A stretch of 64,000 nucleotides of DNA. It comes from Planococcus antarcticus DSM 14505. Its GTDB lineage: Bacteria; Bacillota; Bacilli; Bacillales_A; Planococcaceae. The stretch spans positions 2,608,501 to 2,672,500 of the forward strand of contig NZ_CP016534.2 of the NCBI RefSeq assembly GCF_001687565.2, in the 5' to 3' direction. Under the pieces are notes generated by a model. That model was not told the origin of the DNA and did not search any database. It worked only from the letters and a program-made list of their open reading frames with translations. Within the stretch, counting starts at the first letter, position 1, and each line of letters begins with the position of its first letter. Positions 8,270 to 16,970 of this stretch are shown piece after piece. Position numbers and translations under genes: made by a program.

Positions 8270-11200
8270 CTTCGGCGGTCTCCTTTCTGATCAATTCTAC
8301 TGCCTTATCCACCGATAAAGCCGGAAGTTTGCGGTAGCTTTGTTCCGGATCTGTCGGATCAAACTGGCAAACGGAGCGGTAAGAACAAAATTGACAAGGG
8401 GTGTCTTCCTTCAATTTATATGGCGTTATGCTCGTATTTCCTTCCAATATGCCATTGCCAGCACGCTGATGCTTGCCGCGGACAAACCGGCGTATGGTCT
8501 GCATGTCCTCTTTGACTACCGTTTTTGACTGGGATACAGACACTGAGCCACTTTTATTGAGTCTTACCGGTATGACATTAGAATAACCCTCAATTCCATC
8601 ATCCATTGCCTGGATCACCTCGGGATCTTCAACAACCAAGCCATTCATTTTAAATGATTTAGCCATTTCCTCTTCCAGCTCTTCGGCTGTCATCAACTTG
8701 GTCAGCTTCAGTATGGGATTGTGCATGTGGAAGTAAAGTACGCCAGCTGGTTCCGCTTCCTCTCCAAACCAACGGTCAGAATGGGTCAATGCTACATCCA
8801 GATATGTGAATGTTTGCAAAGACAACCCGTGATAGACATTGCTGAGGTCAAGCCCTTGCTTGGATGATTTGTAGTCGACAATGCGCAAATACGGTTTGCC
8901 ATGAATTTCAGTCGAATCGATCCGGTCGATCCGACCACGGACATTCATTTTACGTCCGTTATTCAATGGAATGTCGAGCGGCGGAATCGTTTCTTGAGGG
9001 CCGAATCCGACTTCCAAAGCGACTGGCACAAATCCGGAAACTTTGGCGTGCTTACTGAGCATGAATGCTGTCTGGCGGATGATGCCCTCTAATTTATGCT
9101 GGATATAGCGATAACGATGTGAACTGATCAGAATGTGATTGACGAAATAAGGCGACAACTGCTCGATTGCTTCTTTAGCCAAATTCTGGCATTGCTGTCT
9201 AGTCAGAGAAGACCACGAAACTCCAAGCCGTAAAACTTCATCTGAAATCCATTTAATTGCGGCATGAAATAAGTCACCCATTGCTGGCGCAGCCAATTTA
9301 TATTGGCTGCGTTCTTCAAGCCGTAGACCATAGGCGACATAATGCGCAAAAGGACAGCCGTAATAAGTTTCAACCCTTGATACACTGGAGGAGATTGGCG
9401 TGCCATACAGGGGATCGGCAATATCTTGACGCAGTGAATCCGCTGTATTTCGTTTGATCGGCGCTAAAATCCGCTCAATGACAGAAGACCAAAATGGATC
9501 TTCGCGGTAATAATTCAAAACGGCACGCCATTCGGCTGTCAATTCCCCGTTGCGAATCTGTGAGGTCAAATAAGCCAAGGTCGACCGTGGATGTGAAATA
9601 TAAGCCAATGGTGAGCTGTCCAGCAGCTCTTCGGGGTCGATAACTGCAGGAACTGTATCGATTGACAGCATATCTTTTAGTTTTTGGATGTAGAGAGAAG
9701 GCAGCAGCGCTTTTCCTTCTTCATCTGCAATCGGAAACGATACAGTCAGCAGTTCCGAGGCTGATGTAAATGCACGGTAGACCATATAAGTTTCGTCCAT
9801 TAAGCGCATTTTTGAAGTCGGAGCGAGTTCAAAGCCGATCTGTGCAAACCAGTCACGGTCCGTATCGGTCAGAAGTCCTTCTTGTTCAATGCGTTTGGGC
9901 AGTACGCCATCATTGGCTCCGATAACGAATACAGATTTAATATCCATTAAACGCGCCAAATCGATTTTGGACACCGTTACTTGATCTAGGGACGGAGGGA
10001 TGCGAGAAAATTCAAGAGTTTCAAATCCTTCGTCTAATATTTTGACAGCTGTCGCCAAATTGATCTCTTTGTCTCCAAACATTAGCACAAACTGATCTAA
10101 CACACCGACCCATTGGTTCCAAGCCTGTTCATGTTCAGTAGCCGCCAATAGGCGATGCTCTTTTTCTTCACGTTCTCTCAATGCCTGGATTTTCGCGTAA
10201 ACATTCAATTTTTCAACAAACAAGAACAAAGCTTCCGCGACGTCTCTTCCGGTTTTGCTGCTTTTCAGGTGTTCTTTTAATTGAGCTAGAGGTTCTCTAA
10301 TTAAATCACGGACAGCGTGAAGCTCCATCTGAGCTACCAATTCTTCGTCTGTTTGTATGGATGTATGGAACTCGAGGCCGCGGTATTTCTTATAAAACCA
10401 GCGTTTTTCCTCAAACCAGCGTTCCCCATATATGCCATTAGCAATGACGAAGTTCTCTAGTACATCGCTGCGTTCACGCCATTTGGAAACCGGTCCTACC
10501 GGAAAAAACAAATCCGTTTTAACGGCCCGAAACACTGACTCATAAGAATAATTGGAGACAGCGGCTTCAAGAACCGAGCGGCTAAATTCAATTAAAGGAT
10601 GGTGCAGCATCGATTTTTTCTGGCTGATGAAATACGGAATTTCATATTGCGGAAAAATGGTATTGATCAACTCATCATAAATTTCAGGCTGACGGTACAA
10701 AATCGCAATTTCGTTGTAGCGAAATCCATTTCTCACTTGATCCCTGATATTCCGAGCCACAGCATGCATTTCAGCTCTTCTGTTCGAAGATTCGATGAGC
10801 GAAACATGGCCTTGACCTTGAATTTTTTGGGTTGGGTAATTATCAAAATGCCGTTCGATATGCTCTAGTTCCGGCTGTACAAATCGACGCGACAAATCAA
10901 GGTGCACCGGATTGTCAATCTCGATACCCTCTTTGGCTGCTTGTTCGCTTAGGCGGCGAGCCGTATTGGCAGACTGGTAAAACAAAGCCTGCTCGTCATT
11001 CGGATCTGTGCGTTCGTCCATTGGTAAGGCAATGGTCACCGATTTGGCATACTTCATCAATTCAAAGAGAATTTCATACTCTCTCGCTGTAAATGTTACA
11101 AATCCATCGATGTAGATGGTCGCCGATTTGATTAAATCGGAGTAAGAAATTTTCTCACTTAGCAGTGCCAAATGGCCTTCAGAATCTACAAACACTTTAC

Positions 11201-11723
11201 CCAGACGGCTTTCGATTTCTGTCAGGATCAATTCCAGATCCTCAGCCTTATCGAGCAGGGTTTTTGGTGCACCCGCTTCCAATAATGAAGAGCGGATCGA
11301 ACTCAATTCTTCGCAGTTCACACAATAGCGGGCAAATTCCTTTACCAATTGTTCAATTTGATCGGTAAAGCCCCGCTTTCCGGCCACTCTGCGAAATAAT
11401 TGAAAGTCATCACGATGTTCCTCCAGCAAACTGCGGATCAGCATGCGATAACCGAAGGTATCCACTTCTTTCCTACTGATGCCTCCTACTTCCTGCAACA
11501 CCCGCCAGGCCAGCCGCTTAAAGGTGACAGCTTGTGCCCGAATCATGCCATTCATACCATATGCGGTAGCAAGGCTGTATTCGGTGGAAAATGACATTTG
11601 GTCCGGCACGATAAGGAAGACCGGATTTCCATCTGCCTGCCGCTTTAACTCATCAACAATTTCCTCCTGAACAAAACGAGTTTTTCCCGCTCCTGCTCTG
11701 CCGTATACAATGCGTAAAGACAC
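8247..11723 (-). CDS. addB: ATP-dependent helicase/nuclease subunit B, AddB
   Basis: 1158 residues from the GTG at 11723, chosen because AGAGGAG lies nine bases upstream; the GTG at 11732 abuts that site. AddB is the partner of AddA: an inactivated helicase with Chi recognition plus a RecB-type nuclease and a [4Fe-4S] cluster. Visible are Walker A (YGRAGAGKTRF), the nuclease motifs GRIDRID and LRIVDYKSS, and the cluster cysteines in YYGCPFAHYVAYG and PCQFCSYRSVCQFDP (one plus three). First gene of addBA; a LexA-type operator overlaps its promoter. Confidence 0.97.
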   Translation of the reverse strand: MSLRIVYGRAGAGKTRFVQEEIVDELKRQADGNPVFLIVPDQMSFSTEYSLATAYGMNGMIRAQAVTFKRLAWRVLQEVGGISRKEVDTFGYRMLIRSLLEEHRDDFQLFRRVAGKRGFTDQIEQLVKEFARYCVNCEELSSIRSSLLEAGAPKTLLDKAEDLELILTEIESRLGKVFVDSEGHLALLSEKISYSDLIKSATIYIDGFVTFTAREYEILFELMKYAKSVTIALPMDERTDPNDEQALFYQSANTARRLSEQAAKEGIEIDNPVHLDLSRRFVQPELEHIERHFDNYPTQKIQGQGHVSLIESSNRRAEMHAVARNIRDQVRNGFRYNEIAILYRQPEIYDELINTIFPQYEIPYFISQKKSMLHHPLIEFSRSVLEAAVSNYSYESVFRAVKTDLFFPVGPVSKWRERSDVLENFVIANGIYGERWFEEKRWFYKKYRGLEFHTSIQTDEELVAQMELHAVRDLIREPLAQLKEHLKSSKTGRDVAEALFLFVEKLNVYAKIQALREREEKEHRLLAATEHEQAWNQWVGVLDQFVLMFGDKEINLATAVKILDEGFETLEFSRIPPSLDQVTVSKIDLARLMDIKSVFVIGANDGVLPKRIEQEGLLTDTDRDWFAQIGFELAPTSKMRLMDETYMVYRAFTSASELLTVSFPIADEEGKALLPSLYIQKLKDMLSIDTVPAVIDPEELLDSSPLAYISHPRSTLAYLTSQIRNGELTAEWRAVLNYYREDPFWSSVIERILAPIKRNTADSLRQDIADPLYGTPISSSVSRVETYYGCPFAHYVAYGLRLEERSQYKLAAPAMGDLFHAAIKWISDEVLRLGVSWSSLTRQQCQNLAKEAIEQLSPYFVNHILISSHRYRYIQHKLEGIIRQTAFMLSKHAKVSGFVPVALEVGFGPQETIPPLDIPLNNGRKMNVRGRIDRIDSTEIHGKPYLRIVDYKSSKQGLDLSNVYHGLSLQTFTYLDVALTHSDRWFGEEAEPAGVLYFHMHNPILKLTKLMTAEELEEEMAKSFKMNGLVVEDPEVIQAMDDGIEGYSNVIPVRLNKSGSVSVSQSKTVVKEDMQTIRRFVRGKHQRAGNGILEGNTSITPYKLKEDTPCQFCSYRSVCQFDPTDPEQSYRKLPALSVDKAVELIRKETAEDDTKKTD

Positions 11724-11744
11724 ATATATCACTCCTCTGAATAA

Positions 11745-11764
11745 GAACGTTTGTTCTAATTATA
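11745..11764 (-). promoter_or_regulatory. LexA-type SOS operator next to a -10 box of addBA
   Basis: On the minus strand TATAAT (11759-11764) is followed two bases later by GAAC AAAC GTTC (11745-11756), within AGAACAAACGTTCT. This fits the Gram-positive LexA consensus GAAC-RNRY-GTTC exactly. No strong -35 is seen. A repressor here would sit on the transcription start, 21 bases upstream of the addB start codon. Confidence 0.65.
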
Positions 11765-11802
11765 CTTTTTTCTTACTTTGATTGCTACTTTGAAAACATC
11801 TT

Positions 11803-12432
11803 TTACAGCTTCTGTTTTTTGCGTTCTTCTTTTGCCAAGCGGAAATCCGCTTCTACTTTTTTATGCAATCGCTTTTCAAGAATTTTGCCGACTACATACA
11901 GCAAAATGATTACCAATAATACAATTGCTGTCCTGATTGGCTGCGTAAAAAGTGCACGCAGGTCATATCCCACATAAGAGATGGTCAATACCATGACAAA
12001 TTTACCTGCCATAACCGTCAACAAGTAATAATGTTTGCGAATATTTGATAAGCCAGCTACAAGGTTAACGAGTGCAGATGGAGTAAAAGGCAAACAAAGC
12101 AAAAGAAACAGTGGACCAAAGCCGTTGCGTTCTACCCAATGGATGAGCTTTTGTACTTTCTCGTGACGAGTCATAAAATTCATGAAACGTGCACGGCCAT
12201 ATTTACGCACCAATAAGAACACAGCATAAGCGCCGATTACTGACCCACCCCAGGATAATAAGAACCCGAACCATAATCCATAAGCTGTGGCATTAGCAAA
12301 GACGAAAACAAATAGCGGCAAAAACGGCAAGAATGCTTCGACAAATGGCAACAAGAAACCAATTAACGGACCAAAAGCCCGGTAGGACTGGGTCAATTCA
12401 ACAATGTTCTCCATAGAAAAAAACTCTGACAT
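11803..12432 (-). CDS. TVP38/TMEM64 (DedA-superfamily) membrane protein
   Basis: 209 residues with about five hydrophobic segments. The family core is visible in FVFANATAYGLWFGFLLSWG, then VFLLVRKYGRARF and the conserved FLLLCLPFTPSALVNLVAGLS loop, followed by a basic C-terminus (KRLHKKVEADFRLAKEERKK). Relatives include B. subtilis YhjE, YtxB and YdjX; proposed roles in lipid or ion movement are not proven for this one. It is the leftward partner of a divergent intergenic region shared with azlC. Confidence 0.85.
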   Translation of the reverse strand: MSEFFSMENIVELTQSYRAFGPLIGFLLPFVEAFLPFLPLFVFVFANATAYGLWFGFLLSWGGSVIGAYAVFLLVRKYGRARFMNFMTRHEKVQKLIHWVERNGFGPLFLLLCLPFTPSALVNLVAGLSNIRKHYYLLTVMAGKFVMVLTISYVGYDLRALFTQPIRTAIVLLVIILLYVVGKILEKRLHKKVEADFRLAKEERKKQKL

Positions 12433-12571
12433 AAGCTCAGTCCTTTAATCTGTTTAATTTTTCAAAATATTAGTCCAAACCAAAAAGTTTTTGTGATATG
12501 CTATTGTAATTACTTTACACTCTTTTAAAGAGTTTGGAAAAGGAAATACTTATACATAGGGAGCGAGAAAA

Positions 12572-13267
12572 ATGAACGGACGTGAGTTTTTTGCCGGATT
12601 AAGGGCTGGGACTAGCATCGCGATTGGTTATTTCCCAATCGCATTGACCTTTGGTTTGCTGGCAAAAACCACCGGGCTTTCCTTACTAGAAGCGACGGCG
12701 ATGAGTATTTTTGTTTTTGCGGGTGCAGCACAGTATATTTCACTATCGCTCATCACAGCTGGAGTCGCTCCAGTCTTAATTGTTTTGAACACCTTTATCG
12801 TCAATATCCGCCATTTTCTTATGACGGCTTCACTCAATGAAAAGATGCAAACAGATGATCGCTGGAAAAAAGCACTTTACGCTTTTGGAATCACAGATGA
12901 AACTTTTTCAGTGTTAGCTACACAAAAAGGCAATAAATTATCTACTGCTTTTGCGGCTGGTGTTATCGTCATCGCCTATGGCAGTTGGGTCATTTTTACA
13001 GCAGTCGGTCATTTGATTGGCGCCAATCTGCCTCAATTTCTCCAGGCTTCCATGACGATTGCACTTTATGCTATGTTTGTCGGATTGTTGGTGCCATCGA
13101 TGCGCGGCAATCGAAAAGTAGCCAGTCTGGCGCTCATAGCGGGTCTGCTCAATTCTTTTTTTTATTTTACAGAATGGCTATCGACTGGCTGGGCCATCAT
13201 GGTTTCAACTTTGGTATCCGCTATCTTCATTGAATGGATTTCCCGGAAAGGTGTGAAAGCCGTATGA
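12572..13267 (+). CDS. azlC: AzlC-like branched-chain amino acid exporter, large subunit
   Basis: 231 residues, multipass. AzlC with AzlD forms an exporter for branched-chain amino acids or their analogues. The N-terminus (FFAGLRAGTSIAIGYFPIAL) with AKTTGLSLLEATAMSIFVFAGAAQ is the family signature, and NTFIVNIRHFLM follows. AGGGAGCG precedes the ATG. The stop overlaps the azlD start by four bases (ATGA), the usual arrangement of the pair. Substrate in this organism is unknown. Confidence 0.92.
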   Translation: MNGREFFAGLRAGTSIAIGYFPIALTFGLLAKTTGLSLLEATAMSIFVFAGAAQYISLSLITAGVAPVLIVLNTFIVNIRHFLMTASLNEKMQTDDRWKKALYAFGITDETFSVLATQKGNKLSTAFAAGVIVIAYGSWVIFTAVGHLIGANLPQFLQASMTIALYAMFVGLLVPSMRGNRKVASLALIAGLLNSFFYFTEWLSTGWAIMVSTLVSAIFIEWISRKGVKAV

Positions 13268-13569
13268 ATTCTTGGTATTGGTGGATGATACTTGGCATGG
13301 CTGTAGTGACCTATATCCCTCGTGCCATCCCGCTGACTTTCCTGGAAGGTCGCGAGTTGCCTGAAGCAGTGCAAGGTGTTTTGCGGAATATTCCCTACGC
13401 CGTCTTAGGAGCGCTAATTTTTCCAGCTATCTTTTTTATCCAAGAAAATATCTGGTTCGGTGTCATTGGTGCCATTGCAGCATTCGGTATCGCTAGTGCA
13501 GGCGCAAATGTCATGATTGTCGTTCTCGGTTCTATCGCAGTGCTTGCGGTTTATAGCCTGTTCATCTAA
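13264..13569 (+). CDS. azlD: AzlD-like branched-chain amino acid exporter, small subunit
   Basis: 101 residues starting at the ATG that overlaps the azlC stop; an upstream in-frame start exists but would lie inside azlC. Four hydrophobic segments; YIPRAIPLTFLEGRELPEAV and LRNIPYAVLGALIFP are typical AzlD motifs. Acts with AzlC in the membrane. Confidence 0.92.
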   Translation: MNSWYWWMILGMAVVTYIPRAIPLTFLEGRELPEAVQGVLRNIPYAVLGALIFPAIFFIQENIWFGVIGAIAAFGIASAGANVMIVVLGSIAVLAVYSLFI

Positions 13570-13618
13570 AAAATGCAGGTAGCAAGTGTTACAGCAAACA
13601 TAAACTTTATAAAACACA

Positions 13619-13658
13619 AAAAAAGCCGTTACTCATTTTCATGAGCTTCGGCTTTTTT
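13619..13658. terminator. Bidirectional terminator shared by azlCD and csbA
   Basis: AAAAAGCCG and CGGCTTTTT form the outer stem and CTCAT/ATGAG an inner stem, with A and T runs on both sides. The last codons and stop of csbA lie inside the hairpin. Confidence 0.85.
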
Positions 13659-13886
13659 TCTGCGATTGAACATCCTTGTGGAATACCAGAACCCGGCAGT
13701 AAGAGAAGCCGCATTTGCGATGAACAGCAGCCAAGTTTGGGTATAACCCGCATAAACAGCGGCCGCTATAAGTGCCACAGTCAAAATCAATGCAACAATG
13801 TGGTTAAACGTGACTCTCGTAAATAAGATGACGAGCAATCCCGGTACTAGCAGTGACAGGAAAAATTTCGTTACCATTGATTCCAT
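13629..13886 (-). CDS. csbA: CsbA family small membrane protein (DUF2198)
   Basis: 85 residues with three hydrophobic helices and a charged tail (RRKKAEAHENE). It matches CsbA, a general-stress membrane protein of unknown function: LLVPGLLVILFTRVTFNH and a GYTQTWLLFI segment. AAGGAG lies upstream of the ATG, 12 bases after the minJ stop, so it is probably co-transcribed with minJ. In B. subtilis csbA also has its own SigB promoter; I did not find a clear one here. Confidence 0.85.
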   Translation of the reverse strand: MESMVTKFFLSLLVPGLLVILFTRVTFNHIVALILTVALIAAAVYAGYTQTWLLFIANAASLTAGFWYSTRMFNRRKKAEAHENE

Positions 13887-13898
13887 TTAGTTATCTCC

Positions 13899-15056
13899 TT
13901 AATTGACTACTAATAATCCCAATCGATGATGATCGTGACGGAAAATAACATGCTGGCGCAAACGCACTTCAAGGTTATGGTCCAGCACTTCCAAACGACA
14001 GTGTGCAGCATTAACTTGAATTGCTTCATACAACTCCGACTCGTTTGCAATCGCAATGCCGTTTACTTTACGGATGACTTCTCCGCGCAATAAGCCCATT
14101 TTGTCAGCTGGAGAACCCGGCAACACATCAACAATCATAACCCCTTGAGACTGAGGTGTGACCGCATAGTTACCGCTGCGCTCTTTCAGTGCGAAATGGA
14201 CCGAGATGGCTATGCGCCCAATCACTCCGACGGCCAGTGCGACAAATGCTAACGGCTGCCACAATAACGCAGCTAAACCTGGCACAACGATAATGATTCC
14301 CAAAGTGGAGACAGCTTTACTAACCACAGGATAAAGGTAAACCGGCAATGTCCGTTGAGAACGTCCCTTGAAGCCAAAGATGAACGGGAACAGAATCAGC
14401 GAAAAGCTGGTTTCCCCAATCGGCAACTGAGGCCAGTATGGCGCATACGAATCGATCAATTCACCCGGCACCACCAAAAGAATCGGCAGCAGCCATAAAC
14501 GTTTCGAAATATAAGCTGCGGCCTTAAGTCCCCGTCCTGATTTATGCAACCTTGGAGAAGCCGCTTCTGCTGCCGCTTTATCAATCATTTTACCCTCAGT
14601 AAATACCAATGCTCCTGTAATAAGTGCTACAGGAATCAACCACTGATAGTTAAACTCTGTTCCTTCGAATCGGAATAACCCAAAATTTAAGGACCATTCG
14701 TTAGCATCAAATAACCAACTTAGCCCAACTGCCGCTGCAGCCAAATAAATGAACGAGCCTGCCTGATAAAAAGTCGTTACCATCAATAGAATAGAAACGA
14801 TACTTAAAGCAATCAGCCATCCGATTGGCACAACCAAGCCAATTCCTGCAAACAACACAGAAAAGATGAGGGCATACAACCAGCCATCCTTTATCAGCCG
14901 TTTAAATTCGGTCAATCCGTAGACAATCCGAATCCTAAAAATTTTACGTTCTTTCTTTACACGATAATATCCCAACAGCACTGCAGCGAGCAATGCTATG
15001 TATAAAACCGGATTTATAAAAAATCCACCAATCGCTAACATTAAATCCATTATCAC
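13899..15056 (-). CDS. minJ: MinJ, PDZ-domain cell-division topology protein
   Basis: 385 residues (B. subtilis MinJ is similar in length). Seven to eight membrane helices lead to a C-terminal PDZ domain: SQGVMIVDVLPGSPADKMG, LLRGEVIRKVNGIAIANESEL. MinJ bridges DivIVA to MinD and restricts division-site selection. The location between csbA and the ftsEX group matches B. subtilis and supports the call over a generic PDZ protein. The GTG at 15056 is used; an ATG six bases later is possible. Confidence 0.85.
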   Translation of the reverse strand: MIMDLMLAIGGFFINPVLYIALLAAVLLGYYRVKKERKIFRIRIVYGLTEFKRLIKDGWLYALIFSVLFAGIGLVVPIGWLIALSIVSILLMVTTFYQAGSFIYLAAAAVGLSWLFDANEWSLNFGLFRFEGTEFNYQWLIPVALITGALVFTEGKMIDKAAAEAASPRLHKSGRGLKAAAYISKRLWLLPILLVVPGELIDSYAPYWPQLPIGETSFSLILFPFIFGFKGRSQRTLPVYLYPVVSKAVSTLGIIIVVPGLAALLWQPLAFVALAVGVIGRIAISVHFALKERSGNYAVTPQSQGVMIVDVLPGSPADKMGLLRGEVIRKVNGIAIANESELYEAIQVNAAHCRLEVLDHNLEVRLRQHVIFRHDHHRLGLLVVN

Positions 15057-15140
15057 TATACTTACACCATCCTATCACCGACAATAAACGCTATCTCTCA
15101 TTGTACCAAAAATAGCCGGCTTTCTACACTTCTTTTTCAG

Positions 15141-16247
15141 TTAACCAAATGCGGTACCCAATTGTTCCAAAATATCTTCAATGCCTTCAATTCCAGCAGA
15201 CAGTCGAATTACTTGGCGTGTCACGCCGACTTTCTCTTTTTCTTCTGTCGAAAGTGCTCTATGCGACGTTCCATATGGATACGATACAGTCGTTTCCACA
15301 CCAGCTAATGTTGGGACAATTTTGATCCAGCCAAGTGATGAAAAAAACTTCGACACATCAACTGTTTCCGGCAATTCAAACGATACGATTGCTCCAACTC
15401 CTGGATACCAGACGCGTGCTTTATCTTCTAAAAAAGCAGCAATTGCCACAGCGTTTGCTGTTTGTGTTTTCATTCGTAGCGCTAAGGTTTTAATCCCGCG
15501 AATCGTCAGCCATGCTTCAAATGGGCTTAAATTCAACCCTAAATTGACCACACGCTTTTCAGCAATACCAATCAAGTCTGCATCTCCAACTAAAACGCCA
15601 GATGTAACGTCACTGTGACCTCCTAGATACTTTGTCGCACTGTGTGCTACTAAATCTGCCCCAAGCAAGTAAGGAGACATTGTGTAAGGTGTAGCAAAGG
15701 TGTTATCGATCATGACACGCACTCCGTAATGGTCTTTCAATTGGCATAAAACTTCCATATCTTCTAAGCGCAAAAATGGATTAGTGATTGATTCACTAAA
15801 TAGCAATTTGACTTCAGGGAAATCAATTAAAATTTGTTCGATTTCACTACGATCTGAAAAATCTGCAAAATGAACTTGGATTCCCATCAGCACCAATTCT
15901 TCCTTTAGCAAATGAAACGTTCCGCCGTAAACATCCTGAGCGGCTAGAACATGATCGCCGGATTTTACTACAGATAGGATTCCAGCTAGAATCGCTGAAG
16001 TTCCAGAAGACGCCGAAACTCCTTTAGGTGCTTGTTCTAAATCAGCTACGGTCTGACCAAGTGCATCAGTGTTCGGATTGGCTGTCCGTGAATACAAATA
16101 AGTACCATTGCCCTCGTAATAACCTTCAAGCTCTTCCAAAGATGAAAAAGAAAACGCCGAAGTTTGATAAAGCGGCATGACTTTCGATTGAATCGTCCGT
16201 TCCTTCATTGTAGCGGTATGCACTGATTTTGTTTCGATTGATGTCAT
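15141..16247 (-). CDS. Cys/Met metabolism PLP-dependent enzyme (cystathionine gamma-synthase/lyase-like)
   Basis: 368 residues, fold type I. YSRTANPNTDALGQTVADLE and ASSGTSAILAGILSVV bind the cofactor, VMIDNTFATPY carries the Asp, and the Schiff-base Lys is in SATKYLGGHSDVTSG. Members act in transsulfuration as cystathionine gamma-synthase, gamma-lyase, beta-lyase or methionine gamma-lyase; sequence reading alone does not separate these. It follows the TlpA-like gene by 11 bases with AGGAGATGG upstream and is likely in one operon with it. It occupies a place near minJ where B. subtilis has ctpB. Confidence 0.88.
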   Translation of the reverse strand: MTSIETKSVHTATMKERTIQSKVMPLYQTSAFSFSSLEELEGYYEGNGTYLYSRTANPNTDALGQTVADLEQAPKGVSASSGTSAILAGILSVVKSGDHVLAAQDVYGGTFHLLKEELVLMGIQVHFADFSDRSEIEQILIDFPEVKLLFSESITNPFLRLEDMEVLCQLKDHYGVRVMIDNTFATPYTMSPYLLGADLVAHSATKYLGGHSDVTSGVLVGDADLIGIAEKRVVNLGLNLSPFEAWLTIRGIKTLALRMKTQTANAVAIAAFLEDKARVWYPGVGAIVSFELPETVDVSKFFSSLGWIKIVPTLAGVETTVSYPYGTSHRALSTEEKEKVGVTRQVIRLSAGIEGIEDILEQLGTAFG

Positions 16248-16258
16248 TTTTCCATCTC

Positions 16259-16837
16259 CTATTCCATTGCTTCCACTAATTGCTCCATCATTGGTAAATC
16301 CATTGGACCCACAACTTTGTTCTGAATACGCCCTTCAGTATCAATCATATAAGATGTCGGAATAGATACCGCTTGGTAAGTGGCACCAACATCGCCTTTT
16401 TCGTCCATCGGAATGGCGAACTCTAGTCCAAATTCTTCGACAAACTCTTCGATTTCTTCCAACCCTTTGTCTTCTGTCGTTAAATTGACCGACAAAATGA
16501 CTACATTTTCATCTTCAGCATGCTCATCAAAATAAGTTTGCATGTGCGGCATTTCCGCTCTGCACGGAGGACACCAAGTCGCCCAGAAGTTCAATAACAC
16601 TTTCTGTCCTTGATAATCCGATAATGTGACCTCTTGACCATCTAATGCGGTCAACTGAAAATCTGGAGCTTTTTCTCCTTTAGCCAAGCCCTCGTCCGTT
16701 GGCAAAAAATCTACATTACTGCCGATTGCCATATTATCAAGCGCTTCGGACTCCGCCATGTTGTTTTTAACAGCCCCGATTATAACGAGTACTACCATAG
16801 TGGCCAGTACCAATAAGCCGATTATTTTTTTAGGCAT
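16259..16837 (-). CDS. Membrane-anchored thioredoxin-like protein (TlpA/ResA type)
   Basis: 192 residues: an N-terminal membrane anchor (KKIIGLLVLATMVVLVIIGA), then a TlpA/ResA-like fold with APDFQLTALDGQEVTLSDYQ and the redox motif NFWATWCPPCRAEMPHM, and the cis-Pro segment VSIPTSYMID. It should face the outside of the membrane and reduce or oxidise thiols, for example apocytochrome c or cell-wall proteins. ResA, StoA and other TlpA proteins are all possible; no cytochrome maturation genes are adjacent, though cccB is about 3.6 kb upstream. Confidence 0.88.
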   Translation of the reverse strand: MPKKIIGLLVLATMVVLVIIGAVKNNMAESEALDNMAIGSNVDFLPTDEGLAKGEKAPDFQLTALDGQEVTLSDYQGQKVLLNFWATWCPPCRAEMPHMQTYFDEHAEDENVVILSVNLTTEDKGLEEIEEFVEEFGLEFAIPMDEKGDVGATYQAVSIPTSYMIDTEGRIQNKVVGPMDLPMMEQLVEAME

Positions 16838-16930
16838 CTGTTATTCACTCCATTCAACTTTCATCATACGATAAATGAGACCGGTTATTCCACTAAGTTT
16901 CTTTGAAAATGTGACAGAATAACTAGGATC

Positions 16931-16963
16931 TAAAAAAACAGCCGACATTAAGATGCCGGCTGT
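16931..16963 (-). terminator. Terminator of the M23 peptidase gene
   Basis: ACAGCCGGCAT and ATGTCGGCTGT form the stem (one G-U pair) on the minus strand, followed by seven T residues. Confidence 0.85.
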
Positions 16964-16970
16964 CTTGAAC

